Positions 46,683 to 55,735 of a stretch of DNA of 64,000 nucleotides are shown here, one piece after another. A model generated the notes under the pieces. It had not been told where the DNA came from. It searched no databases and worked only from the letters and a program-made list of their open reading frames with translations. The stretch covers positions 120,619 through 184,618 of the forward strand of contig NZ_QHJQ01000008.1 of the NCBI RefSeq assembly GCF_003185655.1, written 5' to 3'. How positions within the stretch are numbered: position 1 is the stretch's first letter; every line of letters begins with the position of its first letter. Both the position numbers and the translations under genes were made by a program. This DNA is from Coraliomargarita sinensis. GTDB lineage: Bacteria > Verrucomicrobiota > Verrucomicrobiia > Opitutales > Coraliomargaritaceae.

Positions 46683-47381
46683 CTAGTCCTGGTCATCGCG
46701 GCGATGCCGGCACTCGTGGCGGCAATCGCCCATCACCCGAATCCACAATTCGCGCAAATCGAAGAGACGAATACGCACCTCGTTCCGGAAATTTTCCAGA
46801 TAGGCGTGGTTGGGATGTGTAAGCTTATTGAGCAGGGCTAAACTATGGTTGAGCGCACTCAAGCTGTTCTTGAGGTGGCAGATCGACAGGCCGAAATCAC
46901 CGAGATCGAGGGCCTGAATGGACAAAAGCACGTTCATCTCCGCTTGGTGCAGGCTGTTCGCGTAGTCCCAGCACAACTTCGGAGAAACGGAATGTGGATT
47001 CTGGGTCATGAAATGTTCCCAGCTTTGATGTAAGTAGCGGTAAAGTGAGCGTGTGACGACAAACACGGGATGGCGGTGCAGCGTGTAAGGGGCGCTTTCG
47101 CGGCCTTCATCCTGCTCGGAGGCCTGATCCTCATCCATCTCCATGAAGCTGAATTCGTCGGTCATGGAAATGTCTTCCGCGTCCCAGCCCATCAGGGTCG
47201 CGACTTCGTCGAGGTGGTTCGGCTTGTCTTTCACGCTGTTGTAGATCGATAGAAACCGAGCTGTGTCGCGGTCTGAGCCGTTGAGATAGTTGCGCCACTG
47301 GGTTTCGCTCCAGTTAAAATCGTTGGAGGGGAACTCTTCCCAGTCGTCGCCTTCAGAGTGGTCGAAATTTGGATCGCTCAT
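46683..47381 (-). CDS. Acidic protein of unknown function next to the sigma-like gene
   Basis: A 232-residue protein I do not recognise. The first 95 residues are strongly acidic and low in complexity (HSEGDDWEEFPSNDFNWSET, EMDEDQASEQDEG); the rest is predicted helical (SLYRYLHQSWEHFMTQNPHS, SICHLKNSLSALNHSLALLN) and ends in a His/Cys/Arg-rich tail (CRHECRHRRDDQD) that could bind metal. No membrane helix. It precedes the sigma-like gene by 30 bp, so it might bind or regulate it; this is inference from position and charge. Confidence 0.65.
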   Translation of the reverse strand: MSDPNFDHSEGDDWEEFPSNDFNWSETQWRNYLNGSDRDTARFLSIYNSVKDKPNHLDEVATLMGWDAEDISMTDEFSFMEMDEDQASEQDEGRESAPYTLHRHPVFVVTRSLYRYLHQSWEHFMTQNPHSVSPKLCWDYANSLHQAEMNVLLSIQALDLGDFGLSICHLKNSLSALNHSLALLNKLTHPNHAYLENFRNEVRIRLFDLRELWIRVMGDCRHECRHRRDDQD

Positions 47382-47554
47382 AGGTGCGGGTCTTGCCGAC
47401 AGTTCGGAATTTGCGTCTTTCCCTTTGAAAAATCAACCCCCTTTTCGGTAGAATCGAAAATTGACGGCTTTTCACTTTTTATTGGAAATTTCTCCGGTTT
47501 TGGGCGGATTTTGTGTGGTCATGCGGCCTTTTTTTGTGTCAGGTTTTTAACTCC

Positions 47555-47836
47555 ATGAGTGACAATGTGTTTCAATTAAATTGTTGGTTTGAGGGGCGCG
47601 TCCAGGGGGTCGGCTTCCGTTACCAGACCACAGGCGTGGCCAAGGGCTTTGAAGTCACCGGCTGGGTCAAAAATTTGGCGGACGGCCGGGTGCAGCTCTA
47701 CGCAGAAGGCGAAGAGAGTGAAGTTTTGGATTTCCAGAAAGAGGTCGCCAGCGAGTTGGAATGCTACATCCGTGATGCCGAGGTGAAAACCGGCACTGGG
47801 CCGCGTGCTTGCCGCGGGTTCAGCATCGCGCATTGA
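47555..47836 (+). CDS. Acylphosphatase
   Basis: A 93-residue protein. GRVQGVGFRYQT contains the catalytic Arg and the phosphate loop, and TGWVKNLADGRVQ the catalytic Asn, both typical of AcyP. It hydrolyses acyl phosphates such as 1,3-bisphosphoglycerate. The ATG at 47555 gives the normal family length; a GTG further upstream would add a non-conserved piece. It is followed 9 bp later by the ABC exporter operon. Confidence 0.93.
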   Translation: MSDNVFQLNCWFEGRVQGVGFRYQTTGVAKGFEVTGWVKNLADGRVQLYAEGEESEVLDFQKEVASELECYIRDAEVKTGTGPRACRGFSIAH

Positions 47837-47845
47837 TCGACTCCG

Positions 47846-48733
47846 ATGGCTGAATCTGCGATTAGCATCAAACACCTGACGAAGGACTTTCCTGTTGGAA
47901 TCTCCGGGAAAAAGCTTCGGGCCGTCGATAGCTTGGATCTTGAGGTGCAGGACAACGAAATTTTCGGCCTGCTCGGCCCGAATGGTTCGGGGAAGAGCAC
48001 CACGATCAAGATCGTGCTTGGCTTGCTTGAGCCCTCGGCCGGTGATTGCAGGATCTATGGCAAGCCCAGCCGTGCGGTGGAAGCGCGGCGTAGTGTCGGC
48101 TTCTTGCCGGAGGCGCCTTATTTCTACCGCTACCTTTCCGGGCGTGAACTGGTCCGCTACTATGCCCGTCTATGCGGGGTGGCTAAGTCCGACCTGAATG
48201 ACGCCGTCGATTCGGTCATTGAACTGGTGGGGATGGGTGAAGCGGCACACCGACGTGTGGGTACCTATTCCAAAGGCATGCTCCAGCGCATCGGTCTCGC
48301 CCAAGCGATTGTCCACGATCCCCAGCTGGTCATATTGGACGAGCCGACCGCAGGTGTCGACCCACTTGGCTCGGCTGCGATCGCCGAAATCGTCCGTGAA
48401 CTCAAGTCCCGGGGAAAAACTATTCTTCTCTCCTCTCATTTGTTGGCACAGATCGAGGGCCTTTGTGATCGCGTGGCCATTCTGCACCGGGGCAAACTGG
48501 TGCATGCGGGGCGTGTGGATGAGCTCGTCAACGAGGAGTCGGCGGATGCTTTCGTTGTCGAGGGCCTCGGCACGGAAAATCATGCCGCGGTACAGGCCGC
48601 TATTGAGGCCGGCGGAGGTCGGCTCGTACGGGTGGAAAAACCGCGCCTGAGCCTGGATTCATTTTTTCTCAGTCAAGTACAGCAACGGGAAAGTCAGCGC
48701 GCCGGCGAAGCAGGGAAGGGAGGTAAGCAATGA
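47846..48733 (+). CDS. ABC transporter ATP-binding protein
   Basis: A 295-residue NBD. GPNGSGKST (44-52) is Walker A, YSKGMLQRIGLAQAI the signature region and LVILDEPTAGVDPLG Walker B; LLSSHLLAQIEGLCDRVAIL holds the switch His. The C-terminal 70 residues (AVQAAIEAGGGRLVRVEKPR) form the extra domain seen in CcmA/NatA-like exporters. It overlaps the permease gene by 4 bp (ATGA). Confidence 0.94.
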   Translation: MAESAISIKHLTKDFPVGISGKKLRAVDSLDLEVQDNEIFGLLGPNGSGKSTTIKIVLGLLEPSAGDCRIYGKPSRAVEARRSVGFLPEAPYFYRYLSGRELVRYYARLCGVAKSDLNDAVDSVIELVGMGEAAHRRVGTYSKGMLQRIGLAQAIVHDPQLVILDEPTAGVDPLGSAAIAEIVRELKSRGKTILLSSHLLAQIEGLCDRVAILHRGKLVHAGRVDELVNEESADAFVVEGLGTENHAAVQAAIEAGGGRLVRVEKPRLSLDSFFLSQVQQRESQRAGEAGKGGKQ

Positions 48734-49569
48734 GCTTTCTATCCCCCGGCAGGATTTGGTTGATTGCGGCCAACACATTTCTGGAGGCGGTTCGCCAGAA
48801 GTTCTTTAATTCCCTTCTTTTGATCGCGATTGCGCTGGTGGCCAGCTCGACCTTTTTCCAGCAATTCGATTTTGGCACCAGTGAGTTGAAGTTCATCGCC
48901 GATTTCGGTTTCGGCGCACTTTTTTTCTTTGGTTCGATTCTGGCGATTACGGCCACGACGCAGCTCTTTTTCAACGAGATTGAGAATCGAACCGCCCTGA
49001 CCATGCTGGCGAAACCGGTCCATAAGTTCGACTTTCTGGCCGGCAAGCTGCTCGGCGTGCAACTGCTTATGCTGTCCTTTGTACTGCTGATCAGTCTGGT
49101 GCTTGCTGGTATGCTCTACTGGCGTGAAACCGTTTTGATGGAGCAGTTGGACCCCGAAGTTTTCAGCGGAGGGCGCATCATTCGATACAGTGATATCTTT
49201 CTTTTCGGATTTCTGCAGTGGCTGAAGTTCGGTCTGCTCGGGGCGATGACCCTGTTCGTTGCCAGTTTCTCCAATACGAGCCTATACACGATCATCGTGA
49301 GCTTCTGCGTTCTGATTGTCTGCCAACTGCAATACATCGCCCGGGATGCTTATGCCGATCTAGAGCATGGGGTGGGGCGCCTTCTTGTGCATGGATTGGG
49401 ACTGATTTTTCCGAATTTCCAGCTCTTCAATGTCGGGGATCAGCTGCTCTTTACAGGCGAAGCGTCTCTCCCGGCAGGTACGGCCCTGCAGATCAGCCTT
49501 TACGCAGTGGTTTACATTACCGCCTTCCTTTTGCTCGCGCAGCTCAGCTTCCGTCGACGTGAAATTTGA
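48730..49569 (+). CDS. ABC transporter permease (ABC-2 type)
   Basis: A 279-residue protein with six helices. The N-terminus (IWLIAANTFLEAVRQKFFNS) and the ETRTALTMLAKPV-like segment (IENRTALTMLAKPVHKFDFL) are typical of NosY/ABC-2 permeases that pair with the preceding type of ATPase. The substrate is unknown. It overlaps the next gene by 11 bp, so three genes form one unit. Confidence 0.9.
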   Translation: MSFLSPGRIWLIAANTFLEAVRQKFFNSLLLIAIALVASSTFFQQFDFGTSELKFIADFGFGALFFFGSILAITATTQLFFNEIENRTALTMLAKPVHKFDFLAGKLLGVQLLMLSFVLLISLVLAGMLYWRETVLMEQLDPEVFSGGRIIRYSDIFLFGFLQWLKFGLLGAMTLFVASFSNTSLYTIIVSFCVLIVCQLQYIARDAYADLEHGVGRLLVHGLGLIFPNFQLFNVGDQLLFTGEASLPAGTALQISLYAVVYITAFLLLAQLSFRRREI

Positions 49570-50350
49570 CCACCCGATAATCTTGAGGCTACGGGCGGTT
49601 TTACTTGCGATTGCCTTTCTGGTGCTTGTCGGCTTACTGATACGGCCGATCGAGTCTCCGGCATGGCAGCGAGTGCGAACCGGCCAGCCGGAGCTGAACC
49701 TGGACGCTATGGAAGGAGCATTGGGCCAGGGGGTGATCGTGGGCATGTTGGGCGGCTTCCGTTCGATAATGGCCGACTTTCTCTGGATTCAGACCAACTC
49801 GGTCTGGGAAAACCGTGAACGGGCGAAGCTCAATTCTATGATTCGTCTGGTCACTTCCATTGACCCGCGCCCGGAGTTTTTCTGGATTAACGGTGCCCGA
49901 ATGATCGCTTATGACGTTCCCAACTGGCGTATTGAGGAAGAGGGGGGCTATCAGGAAGTTTCCGAGCGGCGTCAACATGAGATCAATCTGGAGCAGGCGG
50001 AGCAGGCCTTTATCCTGATTCAGCGTGCGCTCGAATTTCATCCGGACAGTGCACGTCTCTACCTGGAGATCGGTCAGATCTACATGATCCGTCTGGATGA
50101 TCCGGCAAAAGCGGCTCCCTGGTTTTTGCGGGCTTCCCAGCAGCCGGACGCACCTTACTTCGCCGCCCGTATTTATGCCCAGTTGCTCCGCCGCCTGGAT
50201 AAGCAAGCGGAAGCTTACGACTTTCTCAAAGGTTTGTTTTCCCGACTTCCGGACGATGATCCCTATGCGCGAAAAGGTATCATACTGGAGCGGATCCGTG
50301 AACTGGAAGAGGTTCTGGATGTCGCCCCGTCAGGAACGTTTCGTCCTTAA
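49559..50350 (+). CDS. Membrane-anchored TPR protein of the ABC exporter operon
   Basis: A 263-residue protein starting at GTG 49559, inside the permease gene. Residues 8-27 form one helix (LRLRAVLLAIAFLVLVGLLI), followed by MLGGFRSIMADFLWIQTNSV and FFWINGARMIAYDVPNWRIE, a conserved-looking block, then TPR-like helices (AFILIQRALEFHPDSARLYL, ARIYAQLLRRLDKQAEAYDF). It probably works outside the inner membrane with the transporter. No named family is recognised. Confidence 0.75.
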   Translation: MKFDHPIILRLRAVLLAIAFLVLVGLLIRPIESPAWQRVRTGQPELNLDAMEGALGQGVIVGMLGGFRSIMADFLWIQTNSVWENRERAKLNSMIRLVTSIDPRPEFFWINGARMIAYDVPNWRIEEEGGYQEVSERRQHEINLEQAEQAFILIQRALEFHPDSARLYLEIGQIYMIRLDDPAKAAPWFLRASQQPDAPYFAARIYAQLLRRLDKQAEAYDFLKGLFSRLPDDDPYARKGIILERIRELEEVLDVAPSGTFRP

Positions 50351-50364
50351 TGGCAAAGCGGTTG

Positions 50365-51645
50365 TTATTTGCCCGACTGAACCATCGCTTCGACATCAGC
50401 GATTTCCTTGACCGTATCGACACTCATGTTCTCGTAGCCGTCTTCCGTGACCAGAACGTCGTCTTCGATGCGAATCCCGATCTCGCGGAATGCCTCAGGG
50501 ATTTCCTGATTAAAGGCCTGTGAGTAGAAGCCCGGTTCGACGGTAATCACCATGCCAGGTTCAAGTGGTTTGTCGCCCTTGTGATAGCCGTCCAGAAGAA
50601 CATCATGTACATCAATGCCCAGTGAGTGGCAGAGGGCACCGGGCCAGAACTCTTTATAGGCAAGCGATTCGATTAATTCCTCCGTATCTCCCTTCATCAG
50701 TCCGAGCTCTTTGAGCCCGTCGATCAGGACGGCGGCCGAGTGGTTATGAATGTCGATCATGCAGACTCCGGGCGCGACTTTTTCGAGTCCCGACTTCTGC
50801 GAGGCGAGTACGATCTCGTAAAGGTCACGCTGGATTGGGGAAAATTTCCCCGAGGCGGGAAAAGTCCTGGTTAAATCGGCGCAATATCCTTTCCACACGG
50901 CTCCGGCATCCAGTAAGACCAAATCATCTTCGCCCACGGGGCCGTCGTTTTCGATATAGTGTTGGCAAGTTCCGTGGTTGCCTGCGGCCACAATGTGACC
51001 GAAGGCGAAGTGAAGTACGCCCTGCATCTTGCAAGCATACTCAAATTCAGCTTCGAACTGATATTCCATACGGTGGCGTGTGCCGGCACGCATGCAGGCG
51101 TGATGTGCCTCGCCCGTAATCAGAATGGCCCGGCGCATCAGTTCGATTTCAAGAGGCGACTTCACCATGCGCATGTCGATGATTGCGTCGAAGACTTCGC
51201 TTTTCTTCAGCACTTCAGCGCCTTGCTCCTCAATGGCTTTGGCGATGAGCTTGCCGCAGGGGTGCCCGTTGGCCGCCTGGTAATGGACCCGGCGGCCTTT
51301 TAAACGGTTACTGATAAATGCTTCAAACTCGCGAATGTGGTGAACCTGGTCAGCCGGGCAGACTTCGGCCGCCTTCGCCGCACCCATGGTAAAGCCGTCC
51401 CAAACCTGTTCCTTCTCGGTGTTTTCGCGCACGAACAAATGTACTGCTCCGGATGTTTCGTTGGGATCAATCAGGAGCATTGCACCTTGTTCCGGGAAGC
51501 CCGTCAGGTAGAAGAAATTGCTCCCCTGACGGAATCTGGATATCTCGGACAATGCGGCATCGGCAGGTAGTATCAGTATGTCCGGGCCCAGCTTCTTGAG
51601 CACGGTTTGCTGTCGTTCGTTAATCTCTGAAAAAAGTGATTTCAT
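50365..51645 (-). CDS. Aminopeptidase P family (Xaa-Pro) metallopeptidase
   Basis: A protein of 426 residues from ATG 51645 (an ATG at 51729 would add 28 residues). The N-terminal creatinase-like domain is followed by the pita-bread domain with the five metal ligands: VLLDAGAVW and CADLTRTF (Asp), CHSLGIDVHD (His), TVEPGFY and GIRIEDDVL (Glu). It cleaves an N-terminal residue before proline. It shares a convergent end with the TPR gene (14-bp gap). Confidence 0.9.
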   Translation of the reverse strand: MKSLFSEINERQQTVLKKLGPDILILPADAALSEISRFRQGSNFFYLTGFPEQGAMLLIDPNETSGAVHLFVRENTEKEQVWDGFTMGAAKAAEVCPADQVHHIREFEAFISNRLKGRRVHYQAANGHPCGKLIAKAIEEQGAEVLKKSEVFDAIIDMRMVKSPLEIELMRRAILITGEAHHACMRAGTRHRMEYQFEAEFEYACKMQGVLHFAFGHIVAAGNHGTCQHYIENDGPVGEDDLVLLDAGAVWKGYCADLTRTFPASGKFSPIQRDLYEIVLASQKSGLEKVAPGVCMIDIHNHSAAVLIDGLKELGLMKGDTEELIESLAYKEFWPGALCHSLGIDVHDVLLDGYHKGDKPLEPGMVITVEPGFYSQAFNQEIPEAFREIGIRIEDDVLVTEDGYENMSVDTVKEIADVEAMVQSGK

Positions 51646-51750
51646 CTTGGTGTTTTGCTGCCGGGCCAATCCCAGATTGGCAGCGAGTGCTGGAGAGACG
51701 TTTTGCATAGGGCGGTGTGGATACATCATGTTTACCGTAGGTAAACAATA

Positions 51751-52905
51751 TTAAGGACGAAGTGACTCCCATTCTTCTTCGGAGACAGGTCCGATCTGGT
51801 TTTCCATCAACATTTGCCACTGCCCGTCTTTCTTTACGAGCAATGCTTCAAATTCAATGTAGTCGGTGGTGATTTCCCCGTTTTCCGGGGTCGTAGTATA
51901 GCGAAAAATGCCGGACTCATGCGCAGTACTGGTATCGCGGTAGCGCTTGGCAAAACGGAAACTGACCTCGCCCTTGAGCTTGCCCGATTTTGTGTTTTCG
52001 AAGTCTTTCTCCCATCGGATCAAAGCTTGTTTCAGCGGATAGCTGACTTGTTTGGCTCCTGCAATAATGACCGCGTCAGGATGCACCGTGGCGCAGTAAG
52101 CATCGTAGTCACCCTCGCGCACGGCACGCTCCACTTCCGACCAGTAGGCGTCAATCTCTTCAATGGCCTGTGTGCCAGGAGAATCCAAGGGTGTGACCGT
52201 GAAGTGACGGATGGCGATAGGGCCATGGTCGCCCTGTATAGCGATGGGGCCCAGCGCCGCTTCACCGGGCAAAGGATGGGACATGGTGGGGTGCTCACAT
52301 GTGAATTTTTCCTGCACGAGTTCTCCGTTGATACGCACGCTTTCAAAGACTGCGTCGGCGGTCTTTTGGCCACTAGCGTCGTATCTGGGAGCACGAAATA
52401 CGATTTCCATGCGTTGCCAGCGCCCGGGGGCCTTGGCCGCATTCGTTAAGGGACGGGAACCGGGGATCCAGCGCTCCCCTTGCGGCCGGGACATGTCACG
52501 ACTTCCGTAAATTCCACCGAGGTCACCGCTGCCCACCTTCTCTTTGCCAAAGCTGTCGAGGATTTGCACCTCGTAGCGGCCCATCATGTAGACACCGGCG
52601 TTGGAGCCTTTGGGAATCAAAAATTCGAGTTCAACGCGGGCATCACCGAAAGTTTCCCGGGTCATCAAATAGGGCAGGGAAATATCCTTGGTTAAACCGT
52701 TTACCAGAATATCACCCCCGCTCCCGCTGGTTGTCAGCTCGGTGCGGTCGGGCACCGATACCGCTCTGTCAACCCGGTGCCAGTCGGATACCGGTTGGAA
52801 ATGCTCTAACGCCATACCATCAAGCAGATCGATCGTTGCTTGAGCGGCTAGGCTGGCCGAGAAGACGCTGCATCCGGCCATTAATAACGTGAAAACTCCC
52901 TTCAT
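51751..52905 (-). CDS. Exported DUF1080 protein fused to a SnoaL-like domain
   Basis: A 384-residue protein from ATG 52905 (a signal peptide MKGVFTLLMAGCSVFSASLA; an upstream ATG adds 12 residues). Residues about 30-240 are DUF1080/3-keto-disaccharide hydrolase-like, a concanavalin-type beta sandwich with GVYMMGRYEVQILDSFG and GGIYG. Residues about 255-384 form an NTF2/SnoaL-like domain (EIDAYWSEVERAVREGDYDA, then DGQWQMLMENQIG). It may bind or cleave sugars. The fusion is unusual. Confidence 0.75.
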   Translation of the reverse strand: MKGVFTLLMAGCSVFSASLAAQATIDLLDGMALEHFQPVSDWHRVDRAVSVPDRTELTTSGSGGDILVNGLTKDISLPYLMTRETFGDARVELEFLIPKGSNAGVYMMGRYEVQILDSFGKEKVGSGDLGGIYGSRDMSRPQGERWIPGSRPLTNAAKAPGRWQRMEIVFRAPRYDASGQKTADAVFESVRINGELVQEKFTCEHPTMSHPLPGEAALGPIAIQGDHGPIAIRHFTVTPLDSPGTQAIEEIDAYWSEVERAVREGDYDAYCATVHPDAVIIAGAKQVSYPLKQALIRWEKDFENTKSGKLKGEVSFRFAKRYRDTSTAHESGIFRYTTTPENGEITTDYIEFEALLVKKDGQWQMLMENQIGPVSEEEWESLRP

Positions 52906-53016
52906 CCGCGAAGATGATTCAGCGATAGGAGGTTTTGACAAGGAGGTTTTATTTATTAGCTATGCCCAATTTAGGGCAGGTTGTTCGAATGCGTTATGCG
53001 ATTGATGTCGGATTCC

Positions 53017-54231
53017 CTAACGGCCCGAAAGCATTTCTACCATAAGTTTGCCCATGCCTTCGCCCACATTCATGTAGGTTTCGGGATCGCCACCGTAGTG
53101 GCCGCAGCTCCCTCCGGTGGAAACCGGCTTGGAATAGAATACCCCGGCATCTTTATTACCATCGGCAAAGTTGAACATCTTCTGGGAGAGCGTTGCGTCC
53201 TTGTCGTGTTCACCCAGGGTGGCGCAAACAAACTTGGCATTGGGTGCATTGAATTCTTTTTTCAGATCGTTGAAGAGATACTCCAGGTTTTTGTCGTAAT
53301 TCTCGACACTACCTTTGCCTTCAGAGCAGCCCTGCCACCAGAAGAATCCGGCCACTTCGTATTCGGTGGCATCCGGATAGTACTTGGACAACTCTTCCAG
53401 AGCATCCTGGGCAACCCCCACGTCCAGATCATACTGGAGGCCGGCATACCAGCCGCCTTTATCAGCTTTACTCTGAGTGCTCACCTTTCGATCCCCGTAA
53501 TCCGAGTCTCCTTCGTAAGATCTTCCGTCTTTTCCGGTGCCGTCCGCACTGGGCGGCAGCAAGTCCCAGCCTAAAGCACGGTTACCAACGCACGATTTCA
53601 ATATCAGAACCGGCGCGTCAATCATGTGCCCCAGATAATTCCCGATGCCGATTTCCGGGCCGAATTTATTTCGATTATCAACGGCCATCCAATCATTGGT
53701 AGTCAAACTTCCATTACTGAAAAACACGTTGCGCACGTCCTTCCGCACGTTCCAATTCCCTCCGTCATCGACAAGGTAGGGGTATTTGTCACCAGCAATC
53801 CCCTTAAGCGGACCTGTTTTCCCGAAGCCCAGCATATTGGATTGACCCATTAGGATGAACACCTGGACCGGTTTACGCATATTGGCTTCTTCCCCATCGG
53901 GATCGGGAAGTGTATCGGGGATGGAACCACTCACGCTCACGCTGCCGGAGCTGCTCGAGCCGGTGTCTTTCAGCTTGGGGCCTTCCGTCTTTAAATACTC
54001 AATATCGGCGGCCGAAAGCAGGTCCTGTTTGAAGCTGAGCTTACGGTCGCCGCGATCCACGGTCACCATGCCGGTGTAGTCATTGTAGCGGATTAATGTC
54101 CCCTTGAAAGTTTGTGACCCGTCAGCGCTCGTCCAGGTGCGCTCTTCAGCGGCAGAAGCCATTGATGCTAAAAATACGACGCAAAGCAACGCGAAGGAGG
54201 AAATAGATAGGTGAAAACGCATGGTGGTCAT
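53017..54231 (-). CDS. Exported SHD1-SASA (carbohydrate esterase) fusion protein
   Basis: A 404-residue protein from ATG 54231 (ATG 54222 also possible) with a signal peptide ending near ASMASAAEE. Residues about 30-85 (RTWTSADGSQTFKGTLIRYN, LSAADIEYLKTEG) form an SLA1-homology-like domain. The rest is a sialate-O-acetylesterase/SASA-type SGNH domain: VFILMGQSNMLGFG has the nucleophile Ser, and GFFWWQGCSEG and LGEHDKDAT follow. It may remove acetyl groups from glycans. Confidence 0.85.
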   Translation of the reverse strand: MTTMRFHLSISSFALLCVVFLASMASAAEERTWTSADGSQTFKGTLIRYNDYTGMVTVDRGDRKLSFKQDLLSAADIEYLKTEGPKLKDTGSSSSGSVSVSGSIPDTLPDPDGEEANMRKPVQVFILMGQSNMLGFGKTGPLKGIAGDKYPYLVDDGGNWNVRKDVRNVFFSNGSLTTNDWMAVDNRNKFGPEIGIGNYLGHMIDAPVLILKSCVGNRALGWDLLPPSADGTGKDGRSYEGDSDYGDRKVSTQSKADKGGWYAGLQYDLDVGVAQDALEELSKYYPDATEYEVAGFFWWQGCSEGKGSVENYDKNLEYLFNDLKKEFNAPNAKFVCATLGEHDKDATLSQKMFNFADGNKDAGVFYSKPVSTGGSCGHYGGDPETYMNVGEGMGKLMVEMLSGR

Positions 54232-54401
54232 CGTTCGATTGTTAGTCGGTTTCCGGGGTTCAGAAGTGGAGACTGCGGGATGGGTTTGATATCCCTTATA
54301 CAGCAGATTAGTTCTTAAGCAGGTAATTTTGTTCCTCAAGTTCAAATATGATTGTTTGCCGTGAACATAAGCGAATAGTTTTCGGCTTACATCCCCAGCT
54401 A

Positions 54402-55214
54402 ATGTCCCGTCATGCCAAGGCCCGTTACAATACCGCTCTCCGACATCGTATCAATGCCGGACGCGTTGCCGTGCGCGACCAGATCGCCTTTTTCGGGCGG
54501 CAGTTTGGGCAGGTGGCCAGCGAATGGAAGGCCGACGATACCCGGGTGACTTTTGCCGATTTCGCAATTTCCGAAAAACTCTTTGCCGAGTTGCGGCGGG
54601 ACTTTCCACAGGACGACTATTGCAGCGAGGAAGCCAGCCCGTTGGACGAGGAAATGGCGCTGCAAGCTGATTTTGCCTGGATCGTGGATCCTATCGACGG
54701 AACTAATAACTACGCCCTGGGATTTCCGATCTGCGCAATTTCACTGGCGTTGCTACACAAAGGAATGCCGGTATACGGATTCATTTATGATCACAGCACG
54801 GCCAGTCTTTACGAAGGCGGCCCGGAGCATCCCTTTATGCGTAACCAGAAAAGGTTCAAGCGCGATGCGACCGCAGCCGAGGCACAAACGATGATCGGTG
54901 CGCACTTCCCGATGGAGCTTCAGTTGCAGGGTAAGCTTGCCCCCTTAATGGCCCAATATCGCATCCGTTCCTTTGGCAGTGCCGCTCTGAGTGCGACCTA
55001 CGTGGCCACCGGTTATTTGACCGGTGCGATCGATTATCGCGTCAAAGTCTGGGATATTGCGGCGGCCTACGCGCTCTGTGCGGCCGTCGGACTGGAATGG
55101 AAGTTTGTCGAAGGCAGCCCGTTTCCGGCTACGACTTTTCATCCTCATCAGGGGCGCTGCCCTTATTATGTCGGCACGGCTCCACTGATCGAAGAGATCG
55201 AGTCCGCTATTTGA
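54402..55214 (+). CDS. Inositol monophosphatase family enzyme
   Basis: A 270-residue protein. The conserved motifs are CSEEASPLDE (motif 1, Glu ligand), AWIVDPIDGTNNYALGFPI (motif 2, three Asp ligands) and YRVKVWDIAAAY (motif 3, W-D). The family includes IMPase, fructose-1,6-bisphosphatase and histidinol-phosphatase (HisN); substrate unassigned. The ATG at 54402 is chosen because the longer frame to 54348 lacks homology-like sequence. Confidence 0.88.
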   Translation: MSRHAKARYNTALRHRINAGRVAVRDQIAFFGRQFGQVASEWKADDTRVTFADFAISEKLFAELRRDFPQDDYCSEEASPLDEEMALQADFAWIVDPIDGTNNYALGFPICAISLALLHKGMPVYGFIYDHSTASLYEGGPEHPFMRNQKRFKRDATAAEAQTMIGAHFPMELQLQGKLAPLMAQYRIRSFGSAALSATYVATGYLTGAIDYRVKVWDIAAAYALCAAVGLEWKFVEGSPFPATTFHPHQGRCPYYVGTAPLIEEIESAI

Positions 55215-55230
55215 ATGAAACGCAGTCCAT

Positions 55231-55374
55231 GTAGCTTCGGTCCGTGATAGTCCTGCGCCCCGTCCTGCGCCGTTTGTAACGAGGTGTGGAAGTTTCCTAC
55301 AAAGCATCGGAAGGCCGATGATAACTACGCCTGAATGAGGTTTCGCCCAGTAGCATCGGTCCGTAAGGCCGATG
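55231..55374. repeat. GCATCGG-CCGATG short palindrome cluster
   Basis: Two clear hairpins GCATCGG-CCGATG (55304-55320) and CATCGG-CCGATG (55354-55374, with TCCGTAAGG between) plus one partial unit near 55231 fill this gap. The same hairpin occurs at 59987-60007 and, degenerate, near 20285-20310. Confidence 0.6.
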
Positions 55375-55381
55375 TTAACGC

Positions 55382-55735
55382 TCATTCCTCCACAGTGGCA
55401 ATAAGTGCGGCCAAAAAGACTAATTCCGTTTCCCCGGTATTATGTAAGGCCTGACTCTCGCCGCTCCGAGTGATCTGCAGAGTGCCCGGGGTGAAGGCTT
55501 GCTCCACGCCGTTGTCGACCACGATGCCGCTGCCGGAAAGGCAGTAATAAAAATCTTCGTCACCCTCATGGGAGTGGTCGCCGATGCTGGCTCCGGCTTC
55601 CAGTCGAACGATACCAACGCTCTTGATTGCGCTGCCGGGAAAAAAGTCGAGTAGCTTGTGCGCCGAGACACTGCCGGATCCACCACGCACCGCTTCAGCA
55701 ATCTCAGGAACGATTTCGTGAACTTTTTTGATCAT
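55382..55735 (-). CDS. Cupin domain protein
   Basis: A 117-residue single cupin. The first motif GDHSHEGDEDFYYCLSGSG has the His/His/Glu metal ligands and the second (LQITRSGESQALHNTGETEL) the C-terminal His. Such small cupins bind metals or small ligands. It is transcribed alone, with repeats just downstream of its stop. Confidence 0.88.
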   Translation of the reverse strand: MIKKVHEIVPEIAEAVRGGSGSVSAHKLLDFFPGSAIKSVGIVRLEAGASIGDHSHEGDEDFYYCLSGSGIVVDNGVEQAFTPGTLQITRSGESQALHNTGETELVFLAALIATVEE

